The position numbers and the translations under genes were made by a program. The notes under the pieces are model-generated. The model did not search any database, was not told the DNA's origin, and worked only from the letters and a program-made list of their open reading frames with translations. DNA of 64,000 nucleotides from Telmatospirillum sp. (lineage in GTDB: Bacteria > Pseudomonadota > Alphaproteobacteria > Rhodospirillales > Magnetospirillaceae). The stretch lies in assembly GCA_009712185.1 (NCBI GenBank), contig WASQ01000124.1, positions 1-64,000 on the forward strand, read 5' to 3'. This document shows, in pieces, positions 55,261 to 64,000 of the stretch. Every line of letters starts with the position of its first letter. Position 1 is the stretch's first letter.

Positions 55261-56078
55261 CGGAGATCCCGACGACACTGGCCGGCCGCGTTCTGATCAT
55301 CGCCGGGTCCGACAGCGGAGGCGGGGCCGGCATCCAGGCCGATATCAAGGCGGTCAGCGCGCTTGGCGGTTATGCGGCGACGGCGATTGCCGCTCTGACC
55401 GCACAGAATACGCAGGGCGTGTTCGGCATTCTGGACATTCCGCCGGCCTTCATCCGTCAGCAGATCGATCTTGTCCTGGACGATATCGGCGCCGATGCGA
55501 TCAAGACCGGCATGTTGAGCCGGCCCGAAGCGATCGGCGAGGTCGTCGCCGCGCTCAAGGACCGGTCGCCCCGCATCCCGCTGGTGGTTGATCCGGTGAT
55601 GGTGGCCAAAGGCGGACGCAAGCTGCTGGACGATGCCGCCCATGATGCGCTGATCCATCATCTGCTGCCGATGGCGACGATTCTCACGCCCAATCTGCCG
55701 GAGGCCGAAGCGCTGACGGGACGGACAATCTCCGGGGTCGAGGACATGATTGCCGCCGGCCGGTCTCTGGTCGACATGGGCGCGCGGTCGGTCCTGGTCA
55801 AAGGGGGGCATCTGCCCGGTCCGCGTCTGGTCGACGTCCTTGTCGGCCCCGAGGGTGTGCGCACCTTCGAGGGCGACCGGATCGCAACCAGCAGCACCCA
55901 CGGTACCGGCTGTACCCTGGCCTCCGCCATCGCGACCGGGATCGCCCAGGGTTTGACGCTTGGCGACGCGGTCGATCGCGCGCGCCGTTACGTTGCTCTG
56001 GCCATCCGGACCGCGCCCGGTCTGGGCGGCGGGCATGGACCCCTGAACCACATCCACACCGTGCGGCCCTTCCGATGA
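55257..56078 (+). CDS. thiD: Hydroxymethylpyrimidine (phosphate) kinase
   Basis: ThiD (273 residues) phosphorylates HMP and HMP-P for thiamine synthesis. The ribokinase-fold markers are [18 protein letters not shown] at the N-terminus, [12 protein letters not shown] in the middle and [20 protein letters not shown] with the anion hole and catalytic Asp region. The partner enzyme ThiE is encoded elsewhere in the window (9.0-9.6 kb). Both ends overlap neighbours by 4 nt. Confidence 0.95.
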   Translation: MTEIPTTLAGRVLIIAGSDSGGGAGIQADIKAVSALGGYAATAIAALTAQNTQGVFGILDIPPAFIRQQIDLVLDDIGADAIKTGMLSRPEAIGEVVAALKDRSPRIPLVVDPVMVAKGGRKLLDDAAHDALIHHLLPMATILTPNLPEAEALTGRTISGVEDMIAAGRSLVDMGARSVLVKGGHLPGPRLVDVLVGPEGVRTFEGDRIATSSTHGTGCTLASAIATGIAQGLTLGDAVDRARRYVALAIRTAPGLGGGHGPLNHIHTVRPFR

Positions 56079-57088
56079 CGGGCGCGACGGGTGACAAGAC
56101 CTTGGGCGATCGGGCGATGCTGGAGCGCATCGAGGCGGCGGCCGAGTTCGTGCGTCAGGTGATCCCGCCGACCCCGCACTACCGGTGGCCCCTGATCGAA
56201 GATCGCGCCGGATGCGAGGTCTGGATCAAGCATGACAATCACGGACCGGCCGCGGCCGGCACCGCCGCGCGGGGAGCGGTCGTCTATCTCAGCCGTTTGA
56301 TGGCTGCGCGCCCGGGGCTGGAGGCGGTGGTCACGGCCGGCGTCGGCAATCACGGCCGCGCCATCGCCTGGGCCGCCCGGCTGGGCGGTCTTAAGGCCGT
56401 GATGGTCGTCCCCGAGGACGGACCGGACGACCCCTGGCCGTCCTGGGTCGAGGTCATCGAGGCCGGAGAGGACGTGCACGAGGCTTTCGCCGAAGCCTGC
56501 CGCATCGGCATCGAGCGCGATCTGCCTGTGGTGCCGACCTTTCATCCCTGGCTGGTGCAGGGCGCCGCCGGCGCCACCCTGGAACTGCTGCGCGCCGAAC
56601 CGGCGCTGGACACTCTGTATGTTCCCGTGGGGACCGCCGTGGCCATCGCGTCGGCGATCGCGGTTCGCGACGCCCTGGGGGCCGCGACCCGCATCGTCGG
56701 TGTGGTTCCGGAGGGGGCGCCCGCCTTTGCGGACAGCTTCTGGGCGGGGCGGGTGATGACCACTCCGACCGCCCGGTCCGTCGCGCGGGGACTGGTCTGC
56801 CGGATTCCGGACAGGACCGCTGTCGATATCATCGTCGGAGGAGCCGACCGCCTGGTGACGGTGTCCGACGCGGCCATCCTGGAGGCCATCAGCCTTTGCC
56901 TGTCGGGTGCGAAAACCGTGGCGGACGGGGCCGGAGCGGCGCCGTTGGCGGCATTGCTGACCGAAGGCCCGGAGAAGGCGGGCGGCCCTGTCGGCCTTCT
57001 GGTCACGGGTGGCAATCTGGACCGCGCCCTCGCGGCTGAGGCGGTTCAGGCGCCTCTGGGCGCGAATTCGGCTGGCGGTCCGTCCTGA
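56075..57088 (+). CDS. PLP-fold-II (threonine-dehydratase-like) protein lacking the catalytic Lys
   Basis: The 337-residue protein aligns with serine/threonine dehydratases: IPPTPHYRWPLIEDRAGCEV at the N-terminus, GVGNHGRAIAWAARLGGLKA (normally SxGNHGQ) and a Gly-rich C-terminal segment. The usual SFKxRGA box, whose Lys binds PLP, reads GTAARGAV here, and no Lys lies in that loop. The phosphate-binding GGGG loop is replaced by PVGTAVAIAS. It may be a pseudoenzyme, a regulator or an enzyme with altered chemistry. It overlaps thiD by 4 nt in the glmM-thiD operon. Confidence 0.8.
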   Translation: MTGATGDKTLGDRAMLERIEAAAEFVRQVIPPTPHYRWPLIEDRAGCEVWIKHDNHGPAAAGTAARGAVVYLSRLMAARPGLEAVVTAGVGNHGRAIAWAARLGGLKAVMVVPEDGPDDPWPSWVEVIEAGEDVHEAFAEACRIGIERDLPVVPTFHPWLVQGAAGATLELLRAEPALDTLYVPVGTAVAIASAIAVRDALGAATRIVGVVPEGAPAFADSFWAGRVMTTPTARSVARGLVCRIPDRTAVDIIVGGADRLVTVSDAAILEAISLCLSGAKTVADGAGAAPLAALLTEGPEKAGGPVGLLVTGGNLDRALAAEAVQAPLGANSAGGPS

Positions 57089-57109
57089 CCGGAGGGGGCG
57101 ATTTTTTGA

Positions 57110-57268
57110 CCCTCAATCGCCGGGCGTCCCTCCGGGGCGCTGGGCTTTCCTCCGCTGACGCTCCGGCACGGCGATCGCTTGACCGCGCTCGCCGTGCATA
57201 TTTTATAAATCCCTCAATCGCCGGGCGTCCCTCCGGGGCGCTGGGCTTTCCTCCGCTGACGCTCCGGC
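57110..57268. repeat. 58-bp direct repeat, two copies, 101 bp apart
   Basis: Bases 57110-57167 and 57211-57268 are identical (begin CCCTCAATCGCCGGGCGTCC and end GACGCTCCGGC). The 43-nt spacer holds a hairpin-forming GCACGGCGA...TCGCCGTGC. The patch lies between the PLP-like gene and serC and has no coding frame. It looks like a dispersed short repeat family, but copies outside the window cannot be seen. Confidence 0.9.
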
Positions 57269-57340
57269 GGGCTCAATGCCCGAACGCGGCCAGTCATCAT
57301 TTGACCGGGGCAACCGGCGCGCGGTCAAGCGATCGCCGTG
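57167..57340. repeat. 22-bp inverted repeat spanning the second direct-repeat copy
   Basis: CACGGCGATCGCTTGACCGC... at 57167-57188 is the exact reverse complement of 57319-57340. It contains GCGATCGC. Together with the 58-bp direct repeats it gives a mosaic patch of about 230 bp. Confidence 0.85.
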
Positions 57341-57344
57341 GTCT

Positions 57345-57446
57345 CTCGTCGCACTGGCGTTGACGGCGGCCGAGGCGGCTGTCATTCTCGGCCCGGGCCA
57401 CGGCCCCCCAACGGGTCGCGTCCCTTCTGTAAGGGAGGGTATCTCG
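57345..57446 (+). ncRNA. Candidate serC leader RNA
   Basis: A structured leader upstream of serC-serA is known in several alphaproteobacteria. This interval can form GCCGAG...CTCGGC, a CCCG...CGGG stem and CCCTT-CTGT-AAGGG just before the ribosome site GGGAGGG. The conserved family sequence was not verified; the call rests on position and local stems only. Confidence 0.3.
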
Positions 57447-58622
57447 ATGACAGTTCCTGCACGGCCGGATGTCCGGCCGCTTAATCCCAATTTTTCTTCC
57501 GGTCCCTGTGCCAAGCGTCCCGGCTGGACGGTCAACGCGCTTGCCGGCACGCCGGTGGGGCGGTCCCACCGGGCCAGGATCGGCAAGTCCCGCCTGGCGG
57601 AAGTCCTGACCCGGAGCCGCGCGATCCTGGGCCTGCCCGACGATTACCGCATCGGTATCGTGCCGGCGTCGGATACCGGTGCCGTCGAAATGGCGCTGTG
57701 GTCGCTGCTGGGCGAGCGCGGACTCGACATTCTGGCCTGGGAAAGCTTCGGCGAAGGCTGGATCACCGATGTGACCAAACAACTGCGGCTGACCGACGTC
57801 CGCACCATCCGGGCCGATTACGGCCGGTTGCCGGATCTTTCACAGGTGGATTTCGACCGCGATGTGGTCTTCACCTGGAACGGCACCACCTCCGGGGTGC
57901 GGGTCCCCGACGGGGACTGGATCCCTGACGATCGCAAGGGGCTGGTGATCGCCGATGCCACCTCGGCGGTCTTCGCGATGGATATTCCGTGGCACAAGAC
58001 CGATGTCGTCACCTGGTCCTGGCAGAAGGTGCTGGGCGGCGAGGGGGCCCATGGCATGCTGGTCCTGAGCCCGCGCGCCGTGGCCCGGCTGGAAAGTTAC
58101 AAGCCGGCCTGGCCGCTGCCCAAGATCTTCCGCATGACCAAGGGCGGAAAGCTGATTGAAGGCATCTTTGAGGGCGACACCATCAATACTCCCTCGATGC
58201 TGGCGGTGGAGGATCAGATCGACGCCCTGCGCTGGGCGGAGGAGGTCGGCGGGTTCCCGGCACTGAAGGCCCGGTCCGAAGCCAATCTGGCCGCGGTGTC
58301 GTCCTGGGTGGAGCGGGCGTCCTGGGCCGCCTTCCTGGCGGAAGACCCGAAGATCCGGTCCTGCACCTCGATGTGTCTGGTGATCAAGGCTCCGTTTTTC
58401 CTGGCGTTGCCGGCCGAGGACAGGGCCGCCGCGGCGCGGCGCATTGCCTCCCTTCTCGACAAGGAGGGAATTGCCCATGACATCGCGTTTTATCGCGATG
58501 CGCCACCCGGTCTGCGGATCTGGGGCGGGGCGACGATCGAGACGTCGGATATCGAAGCGTTGACGCCCTGGCTGGACTGGGCCTTCGCCCAGGTCGAACA
58601 GGAGTACGCAGCCAGGGTCTGA
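57447..58622 (+). CDS. serC: Phosphoserine aminotransferase
   Basis: SerC (391 residues) makes phosphoserine from 3-phosphohydroxypyruvate and Glu. The sequence matches the alphaproteobacterial type: [18 protein letters not shown] at the N-terminus, the PLP-Lys region [20 protein letters not shown], and [23 protein letters not shown] lies ~10 nt before the ATG at 57447; a longer frame from 57276 would read through the repeat patch. serA follows in the same direction. Confidence 0.95.
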   Translation: MTVPARPDVRPLNPNFSSGPCAKRPGWTVNALAGTPVGRSHRARIGKSRLAEVLTRSRAILGLPDDYRIGIVPASDTGAVEMALWSLLGERGLDILAWESFGEGWITDVTKQLRLTDVRTIRADYGRLPDLSQVDFDRDVVFTWNGTTSGVRVPDGDWIPDDRKGLVIADATSAVFAMDIPWHKTDVVTWSWQKVLGGEGAHGMLVLSPRAVARLESYKPAWPLPKIFRMTKGGKLIEGIFEGDTINTPSMLAVEDQIDALRWAEEVGGFPALKARSEANLAAVSSWVERASWAAFLAEDPKIRSCTSMCLVIKAPFFLALPAEDRAAAARRIASLLDKEGIAHDIAFYRDAPPGLRIWGGATIETSDIEALTPWLDWAFAQVEQEYAARV

Positions 58623-58678
58623 CGACCGCGACGGGCGCCTGCGGGCCATCCGATAACAGGACGGGCGGGCCGGAACCC

Positions 58679-58711
58679 CGGTTTCTCCCCCCAAGACGGG
58701 GAGAAACCGGC
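58679..58711 (+). other. 13-bp hairpin between serC and serA
   Basis: CCGGTTTCTCCCC pairs perfectly with GGGGAGAAACCGG around CCAAGAC. There is no T-run after it. It may tune relative expression of serC and serA by processing or stabilisation. Confidence 0.5.
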
Positions 58712-58785
58712 CGGCGCTGGCGGGGCGGCCGCGAAGAGGCATCCCGGGATCAACCCGGGAGACGGTTTTGCGGAGGAAATCCCTG

Positions 58786-60363
58786 ATGCCGAGAGTGCTG
58801 ATCAGCGATAAATTAAGTCCCGCGGCGGTTCAGATCTTTCATGATCGCGGCATTCAGGCCGATGTGAAGGTCGGCCTGTCACCGGACCAGTTGAAGGCCG
58901 TCATCGGCGGCTATGACGGTCTCGCCATCCGGTCGGGGACCCGGGTGACGGCCGACGTCCTGGCCGCGGCGGGCAATCTGCGCGTGGTCGGGCGTGCCGG
59001 GATCGGCATCGACAATATCGATGTCGCCGCCGCGACCGCGCGGGGCATCGTCGTCATGAATACGCCCTTCGGCAATTCCATCACAACCGCCGAACATGCC
59101 ATTGCCATGATGTTCGGGATCGCCCGCGACATTCCCCAGGCCAATGCCTCGACCCACGCCGGAAAATGGGAAAAGTCCCGCTTCATGGGGGTCGAACTGT
59201 TCGGCAAGACGCTGGGGGTGATCGGTTGCGGCAATATCGGCTCGATCGTTTGCGATCGCGCCATCGGCCTCAAAATGAAGGTCGTGTCCTATGATCCTTT
59301 TCTGTCCCAGGACCGCGCCCGGACGCTGGGCGTCGAAAAGGTCGAACTTGACGATCTGCTGGCCCGGGCCGATTTCATCACCCTGCATACGCCGTTGACC
59401 GAGGCTACCCGCAATCTGATTTCGGCGCCGACCATCGCAAAGATGAAGCGGGGTGTCCGGATCATCAATTGCGCCCGTGGCGGCCTGATCGTCGAGGCGG
59501 ATCTGAAGGCGGCCCTGGACAGCGGACATGTGGCGGGGGCCGCGTTGGACGTCCTACAGGAGGAGCCGGCGCCGTCGAACATCCTGTTCGGTCATGACCG
59601 CGTGATCTGCACGCCCCATCTCGGCGCCGCGACGGTGGAGGCCCAGGAGAACGTGGCCTTGCAGGTCGCCCAGCAGATTTCGGATTTCCTGCTGACCGGC
59701 GCCGTTGCCAATGCCATCAATATGCCGTCCGTGTCGGCCGAGGATGCGCCCCGACTGCGTCCTTATATGGGACTGGCGGCGCAGGTCGGCCGTTTCGCGG
59801 GACAATTGACCGATCATGCGGTGCGGTCCGTCACCATCGACTATCTGGGACAGGTTTCCGATCTTAATACGCGTCCGCTGACCGCGATCGCCCTCGAGGG
59901 GCTGTTCAAATGCTTCGTGGAGACGGTCAATCTGGTCAATGCCCCGGTCATCGCCCGGGAGCGCAATATCCAGGTGACCGAGACCCGCAACGACATCGCC
60001 AGCAATTACCACACGCTGGTCAAACTGTCCGTCGTCACCGACGGGGGCACCCGTTCGGTGGCGGGAACCCTGTTCGACGGCTACCGGCCCCGTATCGTCG
60101 CCATCGACGGCATTCCGGTCGAGGCGGGGATCGGCCCCTTCATGCTTTATGTCACCAACGTGGACCGTCCGGGCTTCATCGGCCGCCTGGGAACCACCCT
60201 GGGTGAGGCGGGCGTCAATATCGCCACCTTCCATCTGGGGCGCGATCCTGCGGCCGGCAACGCCATCGCCCTGATCGAGATTGACCAGCCGGTGGATGGC
60301 GGCCTTCTGGAGCGCGTGCGGGCCATTCCCCATGTTTTGCAGGCCAAGGCCCTGCAATTCTAA
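58786..60363 (+). CDS. serA: D-3-phosphoglycerate dehydrogenase, long form with ACT domain
   Basis: SerA (525 residues) catalyses the first step of serine synthesis. The NAD-binding motif GVIGCGNIGSIVCDRAIG, catalytic RGG region INCARGGLIVEADLKAALD and His-containing CTPHLGAATVEAQENVA mark the dehydrogenase. An intervening domain (about 315-450) and a C-terminal ACT domain (LYVTNVDRPGFIGRLGTTL to the end) give serine feedback sensing. CGGAGGAAATCC precedes the ATG at 58786. Confidence 0.96.
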   Translation: MPRVLISDKLSPAAVQIFHDRGIQADVKVGLSPDQLKAVIGGYDGLAIRSGTRVTADVLAAAGNLRVVGRAGIGIDNIDVAAATARGIVVMNTPFGNSITTAEHAIAMMFGIARDIPQANASTHAGKWEKSRFMGVELFGKTLGVIGCGNIGSIVCDRAIGLKMKVVSYDPFLSQDRARTLGVEKVELDDLLARADFITLHTPLTEATRNLISAPTIAKMKRGVRIINCARGGLIVEADLKAALDSGHVAGAALDVLQEEPAPSNILFGHDRVICTPHLGAATVEAQENVALQVAQQISDFLLTGAVANAINMPSVSAEDAPRLRPYMGLAAQVGRFAGQLTDHAVRSVTIDYLGQVSDLNTRPLTAIALEGLFKCFVETVNLVNAPVIARERNIQVTETRNDIASNYHTLVKLSVVTDGGTRSVAGTLFDGYRPRIVAIDGIPVEAGIGPFMLYVTNVDRPGFIGRLGTTLGEAGVNIATFHLGRDPAAGNAIALIEIDQPVDGGLLERVRAIPHVLQAKALQF

Positions 60364-60511
60364 GGGGGGCGGCGGGAAACGCCCTTCTCCGGGGGGCGGA
60401 AGGAGGGGCCGGCCGCTTTTCCAATTGCCCGCGCGATGCAAACGGGGTAAACGGGAAATCTTTGCGTGCCGGGCTTTCCCACGCCAATTCAGCCAGGACA
60501 AACGGCTCACC

Positions 60512-61657
60512 ATGACCGAGTTCGCCACCCGTGCGCTCCTGCCCGCAGGCCTGCGCGCCATCCTTCCTCCCCAGGCCGCCCACGCGGCCGACGTTGTTTC
60601 CCGCCTGATGGCGACCTTCGCGGCCCAGGGGTATGAGCGCGTTAAACCGCCTCTGATCGAATTCGAGGAAAGCCTGCTGGAAGGCAGTGGCGCCGCCATG
60701 GCGAAGCATACCTTCCGGGTGATGGACCCCGTCACCCAGCGGATGATGGGCGTGCGCGCCGACATGACGCTTCAGGTCGCGCGGATCGCCACCACCCGGC
60801 TAGCCAATGCGCCCCGTCCCCTCCGCCTGTCCTACGCCGGTCAGGTTCTGAGGGTGAAGGGCAGCCAGTTGCGGCCGGAGCGGCAGTTCGGACAGGCGGG
60901 CATCGAACTGATCGGCGCCGCCGGCGCTGCCGCCGATGCCGAGGTCGTCCTTCTGGCCGCCAAGGCCCTGGTCGCGCTCGGCGTGGGGGAGGTCTGCGTC
61001 GATCTGACCCTGCCGCCGCTGGTGCCGGAGATCTGTCGCGGGACGCCGGAGATCGACGGACTGCGCGACGCCCTGGACCACAAGGATGCCGCCGCCGTGT
61101 CCGCCATCGGCGGGCCGCTGGCACCGGTTCTGGTCGCCCTGATCGAGGCCGTGGGACCAGTGGGACCGGCGCTGGCGAAGCTTGCGGGCGTGCCACTGCC
61201 GCCGGCAGCCGCCGCGTTCCGGGACCGCCTGGCCGAGGTCGTCCGGCTGGTGCATCAGGCCGCGCCGGAGCTGACCCTGACCATCGATCCGGTGGAAGGG
61301 CGCGGATTCGAGTATCATACCGGCGTCGCCTTCACCCTGTTCGCCCGGCAATCGGCCGCCGAACTGGGTCGCGGCGGACGCTATGAGGCGCACGGCGAAG
61401 CGGCTGCCGGCGCGACCTTGTTCATGGATACCGTTCTGGATGTGATGCCGGGACCCCAGCCATCGCGCTGCGCGTTCCTGCCCTTCGGAACCCCCTACGC
61501 GGTCGGGCGTGGCTTGCGCGACGAGGGGTGGGTGACACTGGCCGGTCTTGAGCCGGCCGAGGATGACGAGGCCGAAGCCCGTCGTCTCAATTGCAGCCAC
61601 AGGGTGGTTTCCGGCCGTGTGGTCGCAGTGAAACAGGGAGTTGGTGATCATGGGTAA
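60512..61657 (+). CDS. hisZ: ATP phosphoribosyltransferase regulatory subunit HisZ
   Basis: HisZ (381 residues) resembles histidyl-tRNA synthetase but serves the short-form HisG in histidine synthesis. [20 protein letters not shown] starts it, followed by [35 protein letters not shown] and [20 protein letters not shown]. The anticodon-binding domain is absent, as expected. The ATG at 60512 has CAGGACAAACGG upstream, a weak site. It overlaps purA by 8 nt, a frequent alphaproteobacterial pairing. hisG is not in the window. Confidence 0.93.
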   Translation: MTEFATRALLPAGLRAILPPQAAHAADVVSRLMATFAAQGYERVKPPLIEFEESLLEGSGAAMAKHTFRVMDPVTQRMMGVRADMTLQVARIATTRLANAPRPLRLSYAGQVLRVKGSQLRPERQFGQAGIELIGAAGAAADAEVVLLAAKALVALGVGEVCVDLTLPPLVPEICRGTPEIDGLRDALDHKDAAAVSAIGGPLAPVLVALIEAVGPVGPALAKLAGVPLPPAAAAFRDRLAEVVRLVHQAAPELTLTIDPVEGRGFEYHTGVAFTLFARQSAAELGRGGRYEAHGEAAAGATLFMDTVLDVMPGPQPSRCAFLPFGTPYAVGRGLRDEGWVTLAGLEPAEDDEAEARRLNCSHRVVSGRVVAVKQGVGDHG

Positions 61658-62939
61658 TGTGGCGGTTGTCGGCGCCCAGTGGGGCGACGAGGGCAAAGGC
61701 AAGGTCGTTGATTGGCTGTCTGAGCGGGCCGATGTGGTGGTTCGTTTCCAGGGCGGGCATAACGCCGGCCACACGCTGGTCATCGATGGCGTGACCTATA
61801 AGCTGTCCCTGCTGCCGTCCGGTGTGGTCCGGGGCAAGGAATCGATCATCGGCAATGGCGTGGTCGTCGATCCCTGGGCCTTGCTGGCCGAGATCGACCG
61901 CCTTGCCGCGCAGGGCGTCACCATTACCCCCGATATCCTGCGTCTGGCCGAAAACGCGGCCCTGATCCTGCCGTTGCACGGTCATATCGACCGCGCGCGG
62001 GAAGAGGCCAGCGGCGCCGGCAAGATCGGAACGACGGGGCGCGGCATCGGCCCGGCCTATGAGGACAAGGTGGCCCGCCGAGCGATCCGGGTGTGCGACC
62101 TCGACGACTGCTCCGTGCTCGAGATGAAGATCGAGCGGCTGTTGGCGCATCACAATGCGTTGCTGCGCGGCCTCGGCATGCCCGAGGTGGAGGGGCACGA
62201 CCTGTTAGCCAGCCTCAAGGAGATCGCTCCCAAGATCCTGCCCTTCGCCGATGTCGTCTGGCAGCGCCTTGAGGATGCCCGCCGCGCCGGCAAGCGCATC
62301 CTTTTCGAAGGCGCCCAGGGGGCCATGCTGGACGTCGATCACGGGACCTATCCCTTCGTGACCTCGTCCAACACCGTCTCGGGGCAGGCCGCCTCCGGTT
62401 CGGGGATCGGGCCCGGGCAGGTGGGCTATGTTCTTGGCATCTGCAAGGCCTACACCACACGCGTGGGCGCCGGACCGTTCCCGACGGAACTGTCTGATGA
62501 GATCGGAACCCTGATCGGCGACCGCGGGCACGAGTTCGGTACCGTGACCGGACGCCGCCGGCGTTGCGGCTGGTTCGATGCGGTTCTGGTCCGTCAGGCC
62601 GTCAAGGTGGGAGGGCTGAACGGCATCGCCCTCACCAAGCTCGACGTGCTGGACGGGTTCGAGGAATTGAAGATCTGCACCGGCTACCGCGTGAACGGAG
62701 AGGTCATCCGGCATCTCCCGGCGTCGATGTCGCGCCAGCAGACGGTCGAGCCGGTGTATGAGACGATCGACGGCTGGTCGGAAACCACCCATGGCGCCCG
62801 TTCCTGGGTGCAACTTCCCGCCGCGGCGATCAAATATGTCCGCCGCATCGAGGAGTTGATCGAGGCACCGGTGGCCTTGCTGTCGACCAGTCCCGAACGT
62901 GAGGACACCATTCTGGTCCGCGATCCCTTCGAAAACTGA
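61650..62939 (+). CDS. purA: Adenylosuccinate synthetase
   Basis: PurA (429 residues) makes adenylosuccinate from IMP, Asp and GTP. The P-loop [20 protein letters not shown] is at the N-terminus; [49 protein letters not shown] and the C-terminal [15 protein letters not shown] confirm it. The ATG at 61650 with GGGAG nine bases upstream is preferred to the TTG at 61641. PurB, the next enzyme, is encoded at 13.3-14.8 kb. Confidence 0.97.
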   Translation: MGNVAVVGAQWGDEGKGKVVDWLSERADVVVRFQGGHNAGHTLVIDGVTYKLSLLPSGVVRGKESIIGNGVVVDPWALLAEIDRLAAQGVTITPDILRLAENAALILPLHGHIDRAREEASGAGKIGTTGRGIGPAYEDKVARRAIRVCDLDDCSVLEMKIERLLAHHNALLRGLGMPEVEGHDLLASLKEIAPKILPFADVVWQRLEDARRAGKRILFEGAQGAMLDVDHGTYPFVTSSNTVSGQAASGSGIGPGQVGYVLGICKAYTTRVGAGPFPTELSDEIGTLIGDRGHEFGTVTGRRRRCGWFDAVLVRQAVKVGGLNGIALTKLDVLDGFEELKICTGYRVNGEVIRHLPASMSRQQTVEPVYETIDGWSETTHGARSWVQLPAAAIKYVRRIEELIEAPVALLSTSPEREDTILVRDPFEN

Positions 62940-62952
62940 TCACGGACAGAGA

Positions 62953-62976
62953 GGGGGACCGCCTGGCGGTTCCCCC
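62953..62976. terminator. GC hairpin between convergent purA and PilZ-like genes
   Basis: GGGGGACCGC-CTG-GCGGTTCCCCC forms a nearly perfect stem 13 nt after the purA stop. The genes converge here, so it probably limits read-through both ways, although no T-run is present. Confidence 0.5.
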
Positions 62977-62989
62977 GGTCTCCGGCGTC

Positions 62990-63298
62990 CTATGCCTCTG
63001 CGACGCGGGCGAGATGCCGGATGACGTAGAGGACCATCGGAACGGTGATGGCGAGTTCGCCGCGGGTGGTGCCACCCGTCGCCGACACGATCCGCAGGCG
63101 CCCGTCCACCCGGTCCTCGGGCGCGTCGGTCCGCGCCAGTGTCAGGCTCAGCGCCTGCCCGGCCCGCGGAGTGTCGTCCTGGAAGCTGACACCGGCGATC
63201 GAAACATCGATCAAAGGATAGGGGCGTCCGTCGATCAGCGCGACGAGGCCGCGCCCGATACTTCTCGAAACAAGGCGTTGATCTTTGAGTGTCGTCAT
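62990..63298 (-). CDS. PilZ-like domain protein
   Basis: The 102-residue protein has RLVSRSIGRGLVALIDGRPY followed by PLIDVSIAGVSFQD. The D/N-x-S-xx-G pattern after an upstream Arg-rich stretch is that of PilZ domains, which bind cyclic di-GMP. The N-terminal RxxxR motif is present only in degenerate form (RLVSRSIGR), so ligand binding is uncertain. It is convergent with purA. Confidence 0.65.
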   Translation of the reverse strand: MTTLKDQRLVSRSIGRGLVALIDGRPYPLIDVSIAGVSFQDDTPRAGQALSLTLARTDAPEDRVDGRLRIVSATGGTTRGELAITVPMVLYVIRHLARVAEA

Positions 63299-63730
63299 GA
63301 CCCGGCCCTTGAAGAGATCACGTTGCTGCTCGATTTAATGTCTCTTTCAAATAAAATACAATCCACCTCGGGGAACCGTCGGGGATTTTCCGGGAGTCTT
63401 TATCGCCGATCGGGGATCCCGCGCCGTTCCGCTTCCTGCCGGGAGGGTCTCAATGCATGGAAACAGGCGGTTCGCTTTGGCTTCGGGGGTTTCTTTTTCT
63501 TTCGCGTCGGGCACCGGTCACAGCAGACTTGCTTGAGTCTTGTCGCGGCCCCGCGTAAATTCGTGCCCGGAGTGCGGTGGTCCAGGATAAGAATTGCTCT
63601 CCGGCCTGTTGATTTCGGAAGAATAGCGGCCAGGCGGTCTCAGTATATGTGTTGCGGCGACCATGTCTCTTGAAGGCGGTTGCCGCCGGATGGAACCGAT
63701 AGCCGGAAAGGGCGCAAAAGGGCGGACAGG
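63299..63730. other. Intergenic stretch without a supported gene
   Basis: The 432-nt divergent region between the PilZ-like gene and the next rightward gene should hold both promoters. Frames crossing it are short or compositionally implausible. A GGCGGTTGCCGCC palindrome occurs near 63675. Confidence 0.4.
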
Positions 63731-64000
63731 ATGGCGAGCGAGCAAAAGAGTGGGGGGGACGGCGCCGTCGTCTTGCGGGACCGCTATCTGATTTATCCCG
63801 GAAAAGCCGTTCCCGCCATGGCTTCTCCCAATGCCGACGCCTTTCATGCCGAGGATAAGCGGGATCCGAAAAAGCCGCTGTTCGCATTGATTGTCCGGCC
63901 GGGCGTGCTGACCCGGACCGATTCCATGCGGGCTCTCAAAGGCAGCGACTGTCCCGGACTTATGACGCTGGTGGAATGGGGGACGATGGACTGGCCGCCG
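63731..64000 (+). CDS. Start of an uncharacterised protein, cut by window edge
   Basis: An open frame from the ATG at 63731 (GGCGGACAGG upstream) runs off the window after 90 codons. The visible N-terminus has RDRYLIYPGKAVPAMASPNA, then DAFHAEDKRDPKKPLFALIV and a TDSMRALKGSDCPGLMTLVE stretch. I recall similar N-termini in alphaproteobacterial proteins annotated as kinase-like, but nothing visible here proves that. No signal peptide. Confidence 0.6.
   Translation, partial: MASEQKSGGDGAVVLRDRYLIYPGKAVPAMASPNADAFHAEDKRDPKKPLFALIVRPGVLTRTDSMRALKGSDCPGLMTLVEWGTMDWPP

Noticed and set aside
57110-57268. CRISPR array
   Set aside because: Only two repeat copies of 58 bp, a single 43-nt spacer that is itself palindromic and repeated, and no cas genes.

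Overview
The window is high-GC (roughly mid-60s percent, judged by eye) chromosomal DNA from an alphaproteobacterium, most likely a Rhodospirillales (Magnetospirillum/Rhodospirillum-like) lineage. Supporting evidence is gene order: yebC-ruvCAB-ybgC-tolQRAB-pal-cpoB-tilS-ftsH-folP-glmM, serC-serA-hisZ-purA, and a purB / ATPase-zeta / purC-purS neighbourhood, plus a methyltransferase-comF block separated from a grxC-nitrilase-DUF1178 block. No rRNA, tRNA, CRISPR array or transposase was seen.

Layout. 1-4.9 kb (mostly minus strand): a small membrane protein, rpmE, and a MotA-like / MotB-like / OmpA-like envelope trio. 5.2-9 kb: inositol-phosphatase family protein, elongation factor P, and both EF-P beta-lysylation enzymes (epmB, epmA). 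9-15 kb: thiE, small proteins, purS, purC, an NRDE protein, the F1-ATPase inhibitor zeta subunit and purB. 15-23.6 kb: a zinc-ribbon membrane protein, a TPR/glycosyltransferase-like protein, a MarR-type regulator, DedA, RadC, Map, SfsA, a SAM methyltransferase and ComF.

23.7-38.1 kb is the accessory and most interesting part. It lies between comF and grxC, genes that are commonly close neighbours in this class. It holds a rightward operon (acyl carrier protein, AMP-dependent acyl ligase, LuxE-like acyltransferase, LuxC-like acyl reductase, lone ABC substrate-binding protein), a leftward two-component system (membrane sensor kinase and sigma-54-type response regulator), and a second rightward operon (permease, 4-hydroxybutyryl-CoA dehydratase, a Cys-rich CGGC protein, 4-hydroxybutyrate CoA-transferase). 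Both rightward operons are preceded by a sigma-54 -24/-12 promoter. Each also has an almost identical 15-bp element (CGGAAtCCGCACATC / CGGAAgCCGCACATC) at exactly the same distance, 97 nt, from the -12 GC. This suggests one regulon in which the local two-component system switches on a fatty-acid-reductase-like module together with a 4-hydroxybutyrate degradation module.

38.2-64 kb returns to housekeeping genes: grxC, a nitrilase-family amidase, DUF1178, Holliday-junction resolution (ruvCAB), the Tol-Pal envelope system with a strong terminator after pal, tilS, ftsH, folP, glmM, thiD, a PLP-fold protein that appears to lack the catalytic lysine, a mosaic repeat patch, serC-serA, hisZ, purA, a PilZ-like protein and the start of a further gene.

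All calls come from reading the sequence and recalled family knowledge. No database search or structure prediction was run.
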